64,000 bases of DNA from Ryuthela nishihirai (taxonomy: Eukaryota; Arthropoda; Arachnida; Araneae; Heptathelidae): the NCBI GenBank assembly GCA_038380435.1, contig JAWZYU010000013.1:60786946-60850945 (forward strand), written 5' to 3'. The notes under the pieces are model-generated. The model worked only from the letters and a program-made list of their open reading frames with translations, was not told where the DNA came from and ran no database searches. Position numbers and translations under genes: made by a program. Every line of letters begins with the position of its first letter. Position 1 is the stretch's first letter. Below are positions 11,590 to 22,194 of this stretch, piece by piece.

Positions 11590-13460
11590 TTATTTCGGAA
11601 AGAAAGAACTGTAGGAATATCCTTAATCAATACCCTTCTAGTCCTAATAGAAAGCATTACAGAGAACTTAATAAACGTGTAAACGATTAGTTAGCTGCTG
11701 ATAAGAATCTTTGGTTTGATGGTTTGGCTGACAAAGCCGAGGAAGCAGTTAGACAGCACAACAGCAGAGAGCTGTACCAGATAGTTAATGTTTTGTGTGG
11801 TCGAAAACGGACAGGCATACAAGGATTGAAGGATAAACAAGGCAAGATTATAGAAGGGGAGGATTCTGTCAAGGCTAGGTGGGCTGAGCATTTCAGTGAT
11901 GTTCTAAACAATGTAGTTAGTTCTACTCCCATTGTTTGCCATGATTATAGATGCATTGGTGGCTTAATGTTGGCCCTATAACACAATCTGAAGTTATTTT
12001 GACTGTTTCTAAACTTAAACTACATAAATCCCAAGGGGTATATGAAATTACTTCGGAAATGCTTAGAGCTGGGATTGTTTCGGTTACCACTTGGATGACT
12101 GAGATTCTGAATATCTTTTATGATAAAGGCATGGTTCCTAAGGATTTCACCACAGCTATTGTTATCCCTATTTTCAAAAAAGGTGATCGCAGTTCTTGTG
12201 ATAACTATAGGGGTATCAGCCTACTTCTGTTCCAGGTAAAGTTCTTTGCATGATTGTGCTTAATAGAATTAAGAATGGTTGACAGTCAATTGCGTGATGA
12301 GCAATGTGGATTCAGAAGTGGTAGGGGATGTGTGGATCAGATATTTTCACTTAGGCAGATTCTTGAGAAATGTTTAGAGTTTCAGAAACCTTTGGTTGCT
12401 AGCTTTGTTGATTTCAAAAAGGTTTTCGACTCTGTTGATCGTCATAATTTGTGGTTGATTGTGAAATCATATGGTATACCTGACAAGTTAGTTAACATAA
12501 TGAAAGCTCTCTATAATAACACTGAGTCGTGTGTGAGAGTTGGTAAGGCTTGTAGCAATTGGTTTAGCATTACTTATGGTGTTCGTCAAGGGTGCATTTT
12601 GTCTTCTTTTCTCTTTAGCTTGGTTATTGATTATGTGATGCAAAATTCACCTCAAGAGAAAAATTTGGCCTTAAGTGGACTGGAGACACTAAAATTTCTG
12701 GTTTAGCCTATGCTGATGATTTAGCCCTTTTTGGCAAATGATGTTGATGAGATGAACTATTTCATTCGAGCTGTTGATGAGACTGGTAGTAGAGTAGGTT
12801 TGGTTATAAACAGAGAGAAAACTAAAGTGATGAAAATTGGTCAGGCAAGCTGTGATTCAGTTAATCTGAATGGTTGCACTCTTGAGCAGTTGTCACAGTT
12901 TAATTATCTTGGGAGCTATGTAACAGATAATGGTAATGTGCGGCATGAGATTAACAGACGAATAGGGATGCTGCCGGGACTTTTAAGAATCTATGGAGAG
13001 TGTGGAGAAATAGGCGTGTACACCTAAAGACTAAAATTAGACTGTATAATAGTTTGGTTCTTTCTAGGGTTAGTTATGGTAGTGAAACTTGGACACTTTG
13101 TAAACAAGATAACAGGAAGCTAGATGCTTTTGATTCCAGATGTTTACGCAGTATCTTGGGTATTAGGTGGTTCAACTTTGTAACTAATGATGAGGTTAGG
13201 CAATGAAGTTTGCAACCTCCTTTAAGCAGCATAATGTTCTCTGGTTTGGCCATGTTGCCCGTATGGATAATTATAGATTTGCGAATAGGATTATGAACAG
13301 TGGGCCTAAAGGCCTCAGAAAGAGGGGGAGACCTAGGATGTGGTGGGCAATGTCAAACAGGACCTTATTAGAATTGGTGTTCAGTGGCCAGATGCAGTAG
13401 ATGTAGCTCAGGATAGAATTGCTTGGAGAACTAAATTGCGCGGTCTGGTTGGACCTCCGT
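11590..13460 (+). pseudogene. RTE copy 1 reverse transcriptase region
   Basis: Successive frames carry the RT motifs: FKKGDRSSCDNYRGISLL, DEQCGFRSGRGCVDQIF, SFVDFKKVFDSVDRHNLW, GVRQGCILSSFLF, AYADDLAL, then FNYLGSYVTDNG, SYGSETWTLCKQDNR and the RTE-typical end WFGHVARMDNYR. The catalytic YADD is present, but frame changes near 12250, 12710, 13000 and 13200 break the protein. The product would copy the element RNA at the nicked target. Confidence 0.9.
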
Positions 13461-13479
13461 AGCCCATGGCTGCTTGATG

Positions 13480-13498
13480 ATGACGACGACGACGACGA

Positions 13499-13532
<34 letters not shown>

Positions 13533-13575
13533 GGTGGTGGTGGTGGTGGTGGTGGTGATGATGATGATGATGATG
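13480..13575 (+). repeat. triplet microsatellite tail (GAY)n(GGT)n
   Basis: Runs of GAC, GAT and GGT form the 3' tail of RTE copy 1. The translated Asp/Gly run is a by-product, not a protein. Copies 2, 3 and 4 end in shorter GAT/GAG runs at the same point. Confidence 0.95.
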
Positions 13576-14440
13576 TGTCTCGGATATGTCAAAACATTGA
13601 ATATTTCAGAAAATGTGAATAATTAAGAAAGGCAGGGAAAAATGAAAATACAACTTAATCATGAACAATAACGGAAATGGCATGCTAATAAGGCTCAATA
13701 ATAAATATAAAATTACATCGATAGAGTTACTCCACACAGTCAAAGAAAGTTATCATCTGTAAAGAAGCTGCTACAAAGAAGCGTAATATAATACTACTTA
13801 TTTTAATCAAATGTTCTTCTTCTATAAATCCGTGATTTGCTCTGCAAATATCCTGAATAATTTTCTGTCCATGATGAAAGCTTTTAAGCTTTTAGATAAC
13901 ATTTTTGGGTATATTAACCAGGTAGAAAGGAGGAGAGAACCATTGATCACCATGGCCAGGGAAGATACCTTATTTTAAACTTTACTGAAAACATCAATGC
14001 TAAAATTGGAAAATTCAGTGATTAAAATTTACTGTTTTTCCTCTAAGTTTTTAACACTATCTTGAAGGAGTTGTAGGGGGGAGAGGGGATGCGAGGAAGC
14101 GTAAGTCTCTCACTGTGTGTACCTGGACAAAATTCGATACTCAACAGACTTTGATTGGTTAATACAATAATCGGATTATCGAAGGTCGGTTAATTGAGGT
14201 CGCACTGTTTGTCAACAACCTGTCTGGTTATGCCCCTGGTCAATATGCTGCATTATATGTAGGAACTGTGAAGCTTCAAAACACGCCGCAGAGCTTGGTT
14301 GTCCACATCATCAGGCGAACTGTGAGCATGCACAGTGCTGTGTATTTTACCACACACACTTGGAAATTTCCACAAACGTCTGCAATGTTGTATATGGCAG
14401 GGCACTTGCTACATTCTTACAGCTCCAGGAAAGTTCAATG
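13576..14440. other. noncoding stretch
   Basis: No gene recognised. It contains the pogo-like right end near 14160-14207. A 63-codon open frame at 14268-14459 has no family resemblance. Confidence 0.4.
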
Positions 14441-14651
14441 GTTCAGCCAAGCCAATTAGGCCAATTTTTTTGGGCATTTTATTGAGTAAAATATTCCATA
14501 ATCATCATAATACACACACACACACACCAGTCAATGAATTTAAAGTTTTCTAATTCAGTGGCTGGTGTTTGTGTATATTATGCTGATTATGGAATATTTT
14601 ACTCAATAAAATGCCCGAAAAAATTGGCGTAATTGGCTTGGTTGAACCATT
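14441..14651. repeat. ~104-bp imperfect inverted repeat at the end of a Tc1-like element
   Basis: Arm 14441-14545 is complementary, with scattered differences, to 14548-14651. The arms include CAGCCAAGCCAATTAGG and its partner, ATTTTATTGAGTAAAATATT, and CCAGTCAATGAATTTAAAG beside the centre. The right arm continues directly into the C-terminal transposase sequence. It may be two element ends placed tail to tail, or a fold-back duplication. Confidence 0.85.
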
Positions 14652-15862
14652 TGGACCAGTAGATCATTTTGTCCAAATTACAGCACATATGCGGTTTGTC
14701 ATAGATTCAAAAAGATGTTGAAGCGTATTTACATCTTCAGCATACGAGTTGTTCATCAGACAGTCCTTTAACTGACTCAGATTTGACGGAGGAGGACTTT
14801 GCTCATGGATCTGTTTTTCTAACATGTACCATACATTCTCAATGGGTTCAGATCCGGGTTTTGTGGTGGCTAGGGAAGATGGTAGAAGTCACTGCCATGC
14901 TCGCTTAATCACTGCTGAACACATCTTGCATGATGGACAGACTTTTATTTGTCATCCATGAAATCAGCATTGTCGTCCATGAAACACCCATCACCTGCTG
15001 GATAAAATGTCAACACTGCAGGATGGACTTCGTCGGCAACAATGTTCAGATAATCATTGGAAGACACCCGACCTTCCAGCAATATCAGGGGACTCGTTCC
15101 GTACCAACAGAACGGTACCCACACCTCCTCCAGAACCTTGAGTTGTGTTTACAAGGCAAGCTGGGTTCATTGCTTCGTGGGGCTCCCACCAAACTCTCTG
15201 CCTACCGTCGGTACAGAACAATGTGTACTACGACTCGTTGGACACATGACTTTTTTTCCAGTCTTCCAGGTGTCCAGTCACGGTGTTCCTGATACCATTA
15301 TAGACGAACTTTCCGGTTCTTCGCAGAAATCAGTGGTTTCCGCATAGGCAGGCGACTGCTAATACCGATCCTCTTCAATTCCCTGGGCATAGGTAGCTGA
15401 GATATGTGTCGTGAACAACCTTCATTGAATGCTTCGGTCAATTGCTGCACATACAAAGTCCTGTTTCTCCATACAAGCCTTCTCAGGATGACGGCAATCT
15501 CGTTCATGACAAACTGTCATCGTGATACTTTTACGCCTCTTAGGCAAGAAATGTGGGTTATTTTTTCACTGATTAAAAACCTAGATATCTCACCTTTTGC
15601 GAAACCAGTCAGCTCTGCTATTTTTAAAATCGTCTCTCCAGCCAGACAGGCACCTACAATTAGCCCTTTATCGAACCCCGAAAGATCCTTTGTTTTTCTC
15701 ATTGTGATCAACACTACTGACGATTACTGAAGAGCAGCAGTCTTAAATAGTTGCCTAGATCACGTGGTGATGCACATGACCACGTGTTTTGCGTATACAC
15801 TGAGCAAGTGACGTTTACGTGCATCTGAATAAAGGTTTCTAATTCAATGGCCAGTGTGTATA
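14548..15862 (-). mobile_element. Tc1-like transposon, degenerate, minus strand
   Basis: Transposase is read from about 15714 leftwards. The N-terminal helix-turn-helix reads DLSGFDKGLIVGACLAGETI. A second block follows, with QQLTEAFNEGCSRHIS and ISSRLPMRKPLISAKN. Catalytic and C-terminal sequence (PSNLSQLKDCLMNNS-like, read as NLSQLKDCLMNN) extends to about 14660. The right end (15838-15862) carries an ACTGGCCATTGAATTAGAAA terminal motif in the inward direction. The left end is inside the large inverted repeat. Frames are broken in several places. Confidence 0.8.
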
Positions 15863-15954
15863 GTAACCGCGATTACAAAAGAGCTTTAAATCAATTACAA
15901 ACCCGATTTCAACAATATTTTAGATGGCTTAACTGTAACATATTAATAAATAAC

Positions 15955-16139
15955 CCCTCAAGCAGCTGCTTGCCACAGAGGTTTGACAGGAGCCTGTCAC
16001 TTTAAATGCCATAGTAGAAGTCTGAGAGTATGGCAAGGCCTCAGAAGAAAAATGACACATACATCGATGCCTTACCCAGGGCTCGAACCCAGATCCATTA
16101 GATCAGTAGCCAAGTGCGCTAACCACTCGGCCACGAGAT
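15955..16139 (-). repeat. tRNA-derived SINE (family 2), best copy
   Basis: On the minus strand it begins with a clear tRNA-like head: CGTGGCCGAGTGGTTAGCGC (A box) and GGGTTCGAGCCCTGGGTAAG (B box) with spacing close to a tRNA of the Ser/Leu type. The body ends in CCTGTCAAACCTCTGTGGCA and AGCAGCTGCTTGAGGGG. It is more likely a retroposed SINE than a functional tRNA because related copies lie at 2592 and 3609. Confidence 0.8.
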
Positions 16140-16289
16140 AATGAATGAAATCAAAATAATGTACATTCATTCTGCATGATTTAATAATCGATTTCTACCT
16201 GAAATCAAAGCCGATACGATTCAGTGTTTGAACCAAAATGTTTGTGATTACTCTGGATAATTGTGCGTTTCTCTTGAAATCGTTAAGTG

Positions 16290-16515
16290 ATATAACTATT
16301 TAGACCTAATCATTGATTCCAATTTCAAATTGACAACACACGTTTCTAATTTATGTGACAGAATAAGAATTTGCGCATCAAATTTGGTATCAGATGACTT
16401 GGTTATGTAAGTAATGAAGACGTTAGATGAAGAAGTTTAAAAAGTTCTTTTGAGCAATATTTTATACGAGAATATTTCATTGATTTCGTACTATTGTTTT
16501 AATTCATTCATACAA
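16290..16515 (+). pseudogene. non-LTR reverse transcriptase C-terminal fragment
   Basis: One frame reads LIIDSNFKLTTHVSNLCDRI, which matches the YLGxxID..LxWxxH region after the RT core in Jockey/CR1-type elements. It has several stops. Its strand and style would fit the downstream part of the element broken at 7642, but the link is not proven. Confidence 0.55.
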
Positions 16516-16980
16516 ATTAATTAATTTAGCTATCAGCTCTATTGGACAGTTGCCTAAAGAATTTAAAAAAAGTGCAAATTTAAAATAAATTGAGTAGACA
16601 ATATGAAACGCGATCTTGCTACAATTGTCTTACAGTGACCAAATTCAGCAGCTACTGCTCAAGATCGAAATCTTTGGAGAATTAATTACAGTTTTATTGG
16701 ATTCGGCAGCCTGAGGATTTTCTATGAGGAAGTGGTGGATGGTGGGTAATTAGGTAGACAGGGTGATAAGCTTCCATTCTGTGAAAGAGCTTCCTATTAC
16801 TTAATAATTTGTGTTAGTTCATCTTTCATATCCCTCTGAAAATGATTATTTACTATGGGTCTAAAATTGTTTTTCACTGAAAGAAATCTGATGTTACTAA
16901 AATATATAACGTTTCACAAAAAATAATCTATAGAGTAAAATACTTAATTTGGGTAACTGAATTACATATTATTAACATAC
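16516..16980. other. dynein gene intron sequence, nothing recognised
   Basis: AT-rich sequence directly downstream, on the minus strand, of the dynein exon. The donor GTATGT lies at its right edge. No exon or repeat seen. Confidence 0.5.
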
Positions 16981-17115
16981 TTGCTGTATTTTTTCCAAGA
17001 ATACGTCAGTACACTGAAGATTCATTTTGACACAATTTTCTTGAACTGCAGCATTTAGATATTGATAATCTGGTGTTGGCAATACAGTTCCGGGAAAAAG
17101 GTCTGAAGTGATGTC
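16981..17115 (-). CDS. dynein heavy chain exon (axonemal type), internal
   Basis: This is a 45-codon exon in phase 0 at both ends. The acceptor is TTTAATTGCAG before GAC ATC, and the donor GTATGT follows CAG CAA. The peptide starts DITSDLFPGTVLPTPDYQYL and ends VKMNLQCTDVFLEKIQQ. It matches the conserved (G)ITSDLFPGVxLPxPDY...NLQ...F..KIxQ block that lies just before the AAA2 P-loop in axonemal dynein heavy chains, the motors of cilia and flagella. In the family the next residues would be IYEMMxVRHG; that exon was not found to the left. Style is closest to the single-headed inner-arm group (DNAH3/7/12-like), which is inference. It has no frame damage, unlike everything around it. Confidence 0.9.
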
Positions 17116-17372
17116 CTGCAATTAAACAAATGGTTCAGTCAATAATAAGTTCCAAAAAAATGGTGAGAAAGAAAAAATATTATTGCCTGCTAAGGTAAAA
17201 CACGTGACATTTCAACATATTTCTTAAATTACGATGTCTGTAGTGACATAACCTGGTACCCCATACACAGAGCTTTCTCCCCTACGATATCACCTATATT
17301 CGTCCCTCACTACTTATTAAAATAAATTTTTATTATTAGATTAAAATTAAAAATTTTTATTATTAGATTAAA

Positions 17373-17571
17373 TTTTTTTTTCTTATAAATTAACTTACTA
17401 AATTATATTTTTTGTAAATCACATTTAACTCGGAAATAAGTTACCTATAAATGAGTTTTTTTCCCTTATAAATTATATTTTTATTCTTATATTTATTTTT
17501 TATTCCTTATTAATTAAACACTTATCAAAGGTTCTGTTCCCCCCTCATTAAAAAAAACATTATTAAAATGC
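17373..17571 (+). repeat. direct repeat, copy 1 (~199 bp)
   Basis: Nearly identical to 18153-18353, offset by 781-782 bp, with a 1-nt difference in a C run. Contains AACTCGGAAATAAGTTACC and GGTTCTGTTCCCCCC. High identity beside more diverged surroundings points to a recent duplication or gene-conversion-like event. Confidence 0.9.
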
Positions 17572-19030
17572 CCTTATTAATATTCATACCTGGCCACACA
17601 CCCTGATTAATATTCATAACTGACCACACCCCTTAATAATATTCATAGCTAACCACACCCATTTTTATATTCATAACTCATTTATAAATTAAAAAAACCC
17701 TTATCAAAAGTGCCGCCCTCCCTTTTTAAAAAATACCACATCCGCCATTTTGAATTCTGACATCATCACCTTCATGCCACAAACTTTGCGATTCGTCCGC
17801 TATCTTCCATTCTTACGTCATCACCCATCCGAAATAAAACCTTAAAATAATTCTAAGTCCAGAGACTGCCATCTTGGTTTCTGACGTCATCATACTCACC
17901 ACAAAGTCCCGAAATATTCCAAGTCCGGCTAACTGCAGCACCATCTAGTGTTTAACACATGTACTATATTTAAAAAACGCATGTACTATATTTAAAAAAA
18001 ATTTCCACAGCTCATCTCGAACCTGTGGCCCTCGCATTTATCAGCGCATTTACCCATTACGACAAGAGTAATATGTGATTGGAACGCTTAACGGTAGATG
18101 ATCGTGGTGAAGAAGGAATAAGAGATCATTATATTTAATAAATTAACATATGATTTTTTTTTCTTATAAATTAACTTACTAAATTATATTTTTTGTAAAT
18201 CACATTTAACTCGGAAATAAGTTACCTATAAATGAGTTTTTTTCCCTTATAAATTATATTTTTATTCTTATATTTATTTTTTATTCCTTATTAATTAAAC
18301 ACTTATCAAAGGTTCTGTTCCCCCCCTCATTAAAAAAAACATTATTAAAATGCGCTCTCCTTTATTAAACGCATATCAAAGGTTACACCCCCCCCCCTCA
18401 CCTTTGGCGGCCATCTTCAATGGCCAACCTATAATCTTGTTATTCAATAAAAATGCCCTTTTATCAAAAGTTCCTCCCCCATTTATTAAACACTTATTAA
18501 AAGTTCTGCTCCCTTTATTCAAACACTTATCAAAAGTTCCACCCCTCCCCTTGGACAGCCAACCCTTCTGGATATTTCCAAAGTTCCGCAACGGCCATCT
18601 TGGATAACGTCACCAACAAACTCAATCCTCGAAATTATTCCATCCGCCGGCCATCTTGTTTCCTAAAGTCATCACACTCGCCACAAAGTCAAATAAAAAT
18701 TGGCATAACTCGCATCGTATGACGTAAAAGAACCTTCTAGAAAGACCTAGAAAATGTTGCACATTCTAGCCAAGTCCCAGTAAATGGCACAATTTTGGAA
18801 TGTATGATACAATCATCACGTCCAGACTTCTAAACCACTGAATAATTTCACCCTCCTCTCAGATACTGTCATGGATATCGCAATCCTGAAAATAATTACA
18901 AAGTCCAACAAAATTTTCGATGGCAACGTTCAGGGCATCCGCTCTCGGAATGGATGATGCAATCCTCAAAATAATTAAAAAGTCCAACTAAACTTTCGTT
19001 CTCAACGTTTAAGGCATCCCTTTTCAGAAC
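17540..19030 (+). repeat. modular noncoding repeat with CCATCTTGG / TGACGTCAT motifs
   Basis: Modules recur in varying order: TTATCAAAAGTTCC before C-runs, (G)CCATCTTG, (TG)ACGTCATC or ACGTCACC, CACAAAGTC, and GGATGATGCAATCCTCAAAA. Related modules occur in reverse orientation at 24100-24876. Open frames here are low-complexity Pro/Lys runs. The nature is unknown: it could be the noncoding interior or ends of a large DNA transposon, or decayed satellite. Confidence 0.6.
18153..18353 (+). repeat. direct repeat, copy 2 (~200 bp)
   Basis: Second copy of the repeat at 17373-17571. Sequence diverges immediately after AAAATG at the right edge of both copies. Confidence 0.9.
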
Positions 19031-19926
19031 CTTTCGAAAAAAAAAATGCTTCTTCTTCTTCGAAACTTTTGGAAAAAACAAATTTCATACATACAGGTTC
19101 GAACACTGCGAAAAACATAAGTAGGTCACTTGCATGAAAATTATCCAAATTGGCTCATACTTACAAATAAAATGTTATTCTTGATATACACGGTATGTGG
19201 ATTTCACCCTTGTTCAGAAAAGTGAATACTTGATTCACATACAACCGAAATGGCACATGTAAAATTCACATGCTGACACAAAAAGTGAAGGTTTGCAGGA
19301 AAAATAACATTGCTGATTTGCATCTCACTCAAAATGAACGTTGTTACTGGAAACGAAATTGTGACATTCATGCACTAATTCTTAAAAAATCAATACTTGC
19401 GGTTAAACTACCATTACTGCTGTACTTCACACGTGCACATACTTGTAATAAACTGAGAAAAAAGTTTCGAATGTAAAGAAACGTGCATTCTCATGTGGGA
19501 AAAATAACTAAGCCGTTCTTAGTTGAACATGAAATATGCATGATTGATTTACTCGCGTAATGTGACATATGTATGAATACATATCATTATCAGAAAACGA
19601 GCCCTTGCAGGAAAAACAACCACTTTCACACTTATACATACTTAGTATACTTACACACTTGTTCGAAGATTTCCGCCCTGGTGCAAGAAAAACAACTATT
19701 CACACTTACACTAACATAATGTACTTACACACTTGTTCTAAGAATTCCACACTGCTATAGAAATATGCATTCTCATGCAGGAAAAATAACTAAACCGTTT
19801 CTTACTTAAGACATGAAATACGCATGTTAGGTTAGATTTATTCATGTAGTAAAACATGTATGGGAATATATATCATTGTCGAAAAACATGTGCTTGCAGA
19901 GAAAAATAACCACCTTCGCCTTTATA

Positions 19927-21191
19927 CAGGGTGTTTCAAAAAGGACACAACCCTCTATTATATTTTTCTATTTCAACTTGAGAAAAGACACAAATTTCAA
20001 AATGTGCAAATTAGACTTATATCTACCTTTACAACAGATGTTGAAAGTGATATCCTGCAACATCGATGAAAGTTCGTACCCGTTTCATGACCTTTGCAGC
20101 CACCTTTCGAAATGTTTCTTATGTTTAAAATATCTCTTTCAATGTTAGCCTTCAAGTCTTCAAGTGTATGAGGATTATTTTGAAACACTACACATTTGAG
20201 ATATCCCCAAAGTAAAAAATCTGGTGAAGTAATATCTGGGGATATTGGGGGACACAATTTGTTTGAAATCAAATGATCACCAAAAAATTCCTGAAACATG
20301 ATCATTGTGTCATTTGCAGTATGAGCGGTAACACCATCTTGTTGAAACCAACACTCTTGTTCATTCACATCTAATAGTGCAATAAACTGTTGGATGATGT
20401 CACGATAAACTTCACCAGTTATAGTTGAGTCAAAAAATAAAGACCCTATCTCATGACGACAGGAAATTACACACCAAACAACAATTTTCCATGCGTGTAA
20501 TGGTCATTTGTGAAAAGTGTGAGGATTTTCGCTGCTCCATATTCCACTGTTTTGACTGTTCACATACCCATCGAATTGAAACCAAGCCTCGTCACTGAAC
20601 TAAACACAGTCCAACAGCTCAATTCTATTTTTATCAACCAAAGAACAAAACCAACAACAGTACCATAAACGTTTTTCATGGTCTGGTTCTTTCAGTTCAT
20701 GAACGACACCAATGCGGTAGGCATGAAATTTTAACTTCTTTATTGCCCTGAAAACCGAAGCTGGTGACAGTCCAACCTGTGAAGATAACTTTGTAAGAGA
20801 TTTTCTGGGTGAGAGAGTTAAACTCTGAGACACATCATCAAGAACTTTGGCAGTTAACAGTGATGGCCAACTTGGGCTATTTTGATCCTGCACAGACCCA
20901 GTGTCACGAAATTAAGGAACTTCAACTCAAACTCCTCTCTCACACGTTTGTAAGATTTCTACACACAAGTCTCAACAATAAATACACTTTCGGCACGAAC
21001 GACATAGCTGACACAACACAAAGGAATGAATGCTTTAGTGAGACTAGCGCGTGACAAGGTCATTTCAACTGCTAAAGGCTATTAACTTTGAGTACAGTAA
21101 TGCCAACTGACTAATATTATGGCATAAAATGTACATGCACATAAGTTCTACTCTCTTATATTTAGGATTGCATCCTTTTTAAAACACCCTG
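19927..21191 (-). mobile_element. mariner-like element with CAGGGTGTTT terminal repeats
   Basis: The left terminus is CAGGGTGTTTCAAAAAGGA. The right terminus read inward is CAGGGTGTTTTAAAAAGGA. Both are flanked by TA. The 1,265-bp length and minus-strand transposase fit a full-length member of the IS630-Tc1-mariner superfamily. Confidence 0.9.
19997..20893 (-). pseudogene. mariner-like transposase pseudogene
   Basis: The N-terminal block has SPRKSLTKLSSQVGLSPASV (helix-turn-helix) and then VVHELKEPDHEKRLWYC. A middle part, broken by stops, shows a DEAWF-like motif. The C-terminal block reads CWFQQDGVTAHTANDTM and then PPISPDITSPDFLLWGYL with the tail NPHTLEDLKANIE. These are the catalytic-domain landmarks of this superfamily (QDGAxAH, SPDLxxxDFFLWG). 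The gap between the open blocks holds frameshifts, so no active enzyme is made. Confidence 0.85.
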
Positions 21192-21261
21192 TACATGGAC
21201 AGTTTACTTACTTGCTTGTTCAAACGTAGCAGGGAAAATAACTGTAGAAATACACACGGAA

Positions 21262-22194
21262 CCCTAAAAACAGTATGAGAATGGGGATACTTGTCCGAAA
21301 ATATAGACATCTTTGTGCAAATCTACCGTTTTAACAGAAGTTTATATTTTACTGTTCATGCATGAAAATATTACACACACTAATAATTTCCTCCATGGCA
21401 TGACTTTTTATTCAAATCTTAATTGCACCCTGTCTACGAGAAATGCATCGTTCATTGACCAGTTCTGCTTTTTAGCAAATTGCCTGGTAATATCGCTATT
21501 TTGCGTAAGATCGCTCCCATGCGCCATTCTCGCATCGGAGTTACCACCGGAAAGGGACTATCCCACAGAAAGTGTGTGTTATAGGGGTTGGAATGTTATT
21601 CGTTGGAAAAAATAAAAGAAGATGAAACTTAAGTGATGGAAATGATATACCCTGAATGTCATTTGAAAATCCGTGGATGTTGGTGCATGTTAACGTTATC
21701 ACTACCTAACAAATGACGTGGGATTACCATTTATTCTGCTGCAGATTTCTTTTCGCATTACTTCTACTTCATATCACACCGAGATTGTAACTTTCACACA
21801 TTCTATTATTCCGTGAAACTCGTACTAAACGATACTTTCTTTGCTTGTTTTTCCATTTTTACATTGAATTTTTTTGTTCCATAGGCAACATTTTGTAAAA
21901 CATGCAGCATACACACATTTCCTATGATATTAAATTAACAATTTTTTTATCTGGGTTCCTTCTAACAGTGATTTTGTTATTCCCTTTCTAATGTACTTTA
22001 CTTCCTTTTCTGGTGGGGTAAAACCATAATTTCCAGGTAACTGCTACATATTTTTTAATTGTGATGAACATTATAAGAGAACATTTTAAAATTAGTTGAC
22101 CGCTTGAAGCTTTTGCAGACAGTAAACTGTTGAGATGTGTCATCAAGCTGAACAGATCCCCACCAAAGATATGATGTCAGCATACAGGAACTTT
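21262..22194. other. noncoding intron sequence
   Basis: No recognisable element ends or coding motifs. The ~100-codon plus-strand open frame at 21313-21615 resembles nothing I know and overlaps repeat-like sequence. Confidence 0.45.

Larger units (their letters stand above)
9945..13575 (+). mobile_element. RTE-type non-LTR retrotransposon, copy 1 (full length, broken)
   Basis: Begins with CTGTAAATGGTAGCTAGG, the 5' end shared by copies 2, 3, 4 and 5, and ends with a triplet tail (GAC/GAT/GGT)n after CCGTAGCCCATGGCTGCTTG. It encodes endonuclease and reverse transcriptase in one direction, with no gag-like ORF visible. Simple-repeat tails are typical of the RTE clade. CTCGG occurs just outside both ends and could be a short target duplication. 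Stops and frameshifts disable it. Confidence 0.9.
9904..14207. mobile_element. possible pogo-like element interrupted by RTE copy 1
   Basis: The left edge reads CAGTAGAACTTCGATTAATC. The right edge, read inward on the minus strand, is CAGTGCGACCTCAATTAACC. This matches the CAGTNGAACCTCGATTA style of pogo/Tigger terminal repeats. Almost all the interior is RTE copy 1 plus about 630 bp of unrecognised sequence. No pogo transposase is visible and no clean TA duplication is seen, so this is tentative. Confidence 0.35.
19090..21260 (+). repeat. ~284-bp tandem repeat, split by a mariner-like element
   Basis: Unit starts near 19480 and 19764 share GCATTCTCATG, GGAAAAATAACTAA, CATGAAATA, TATCATT and AAATAACCAC. 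The second unit is cut at 19926 by the element 19927-21191 and resumes at 21194 with a matching CTTACTTACTTGTTC-like segment. Short GCAGGAAAAATAAC-type sub-repeats recur inside. It could derive from a decayed C2H2 zinc-finger array, but I cannot show the Cys/His pattern. Confidence 0.6.

Noticed and set aside
13419..13622. Open frame with Asp and Gly homopolymer runs
   Set aside because: It is the translated triplet tail of RTE copy 1.
16060..16139. Functional tRNA-Ser/Leu gene on the minus strand
   Set aside because: Both boxes are good, but the sequence continues into a SINE body with other copies at 2592 and 3609, and acceptor-stem pairing is not evident.
18350..18607. 85-codon open frame and its antisense partner
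   Set aside because: Low-complexity Pro/Leu/Lys sequence within the noncoding modular repeat.
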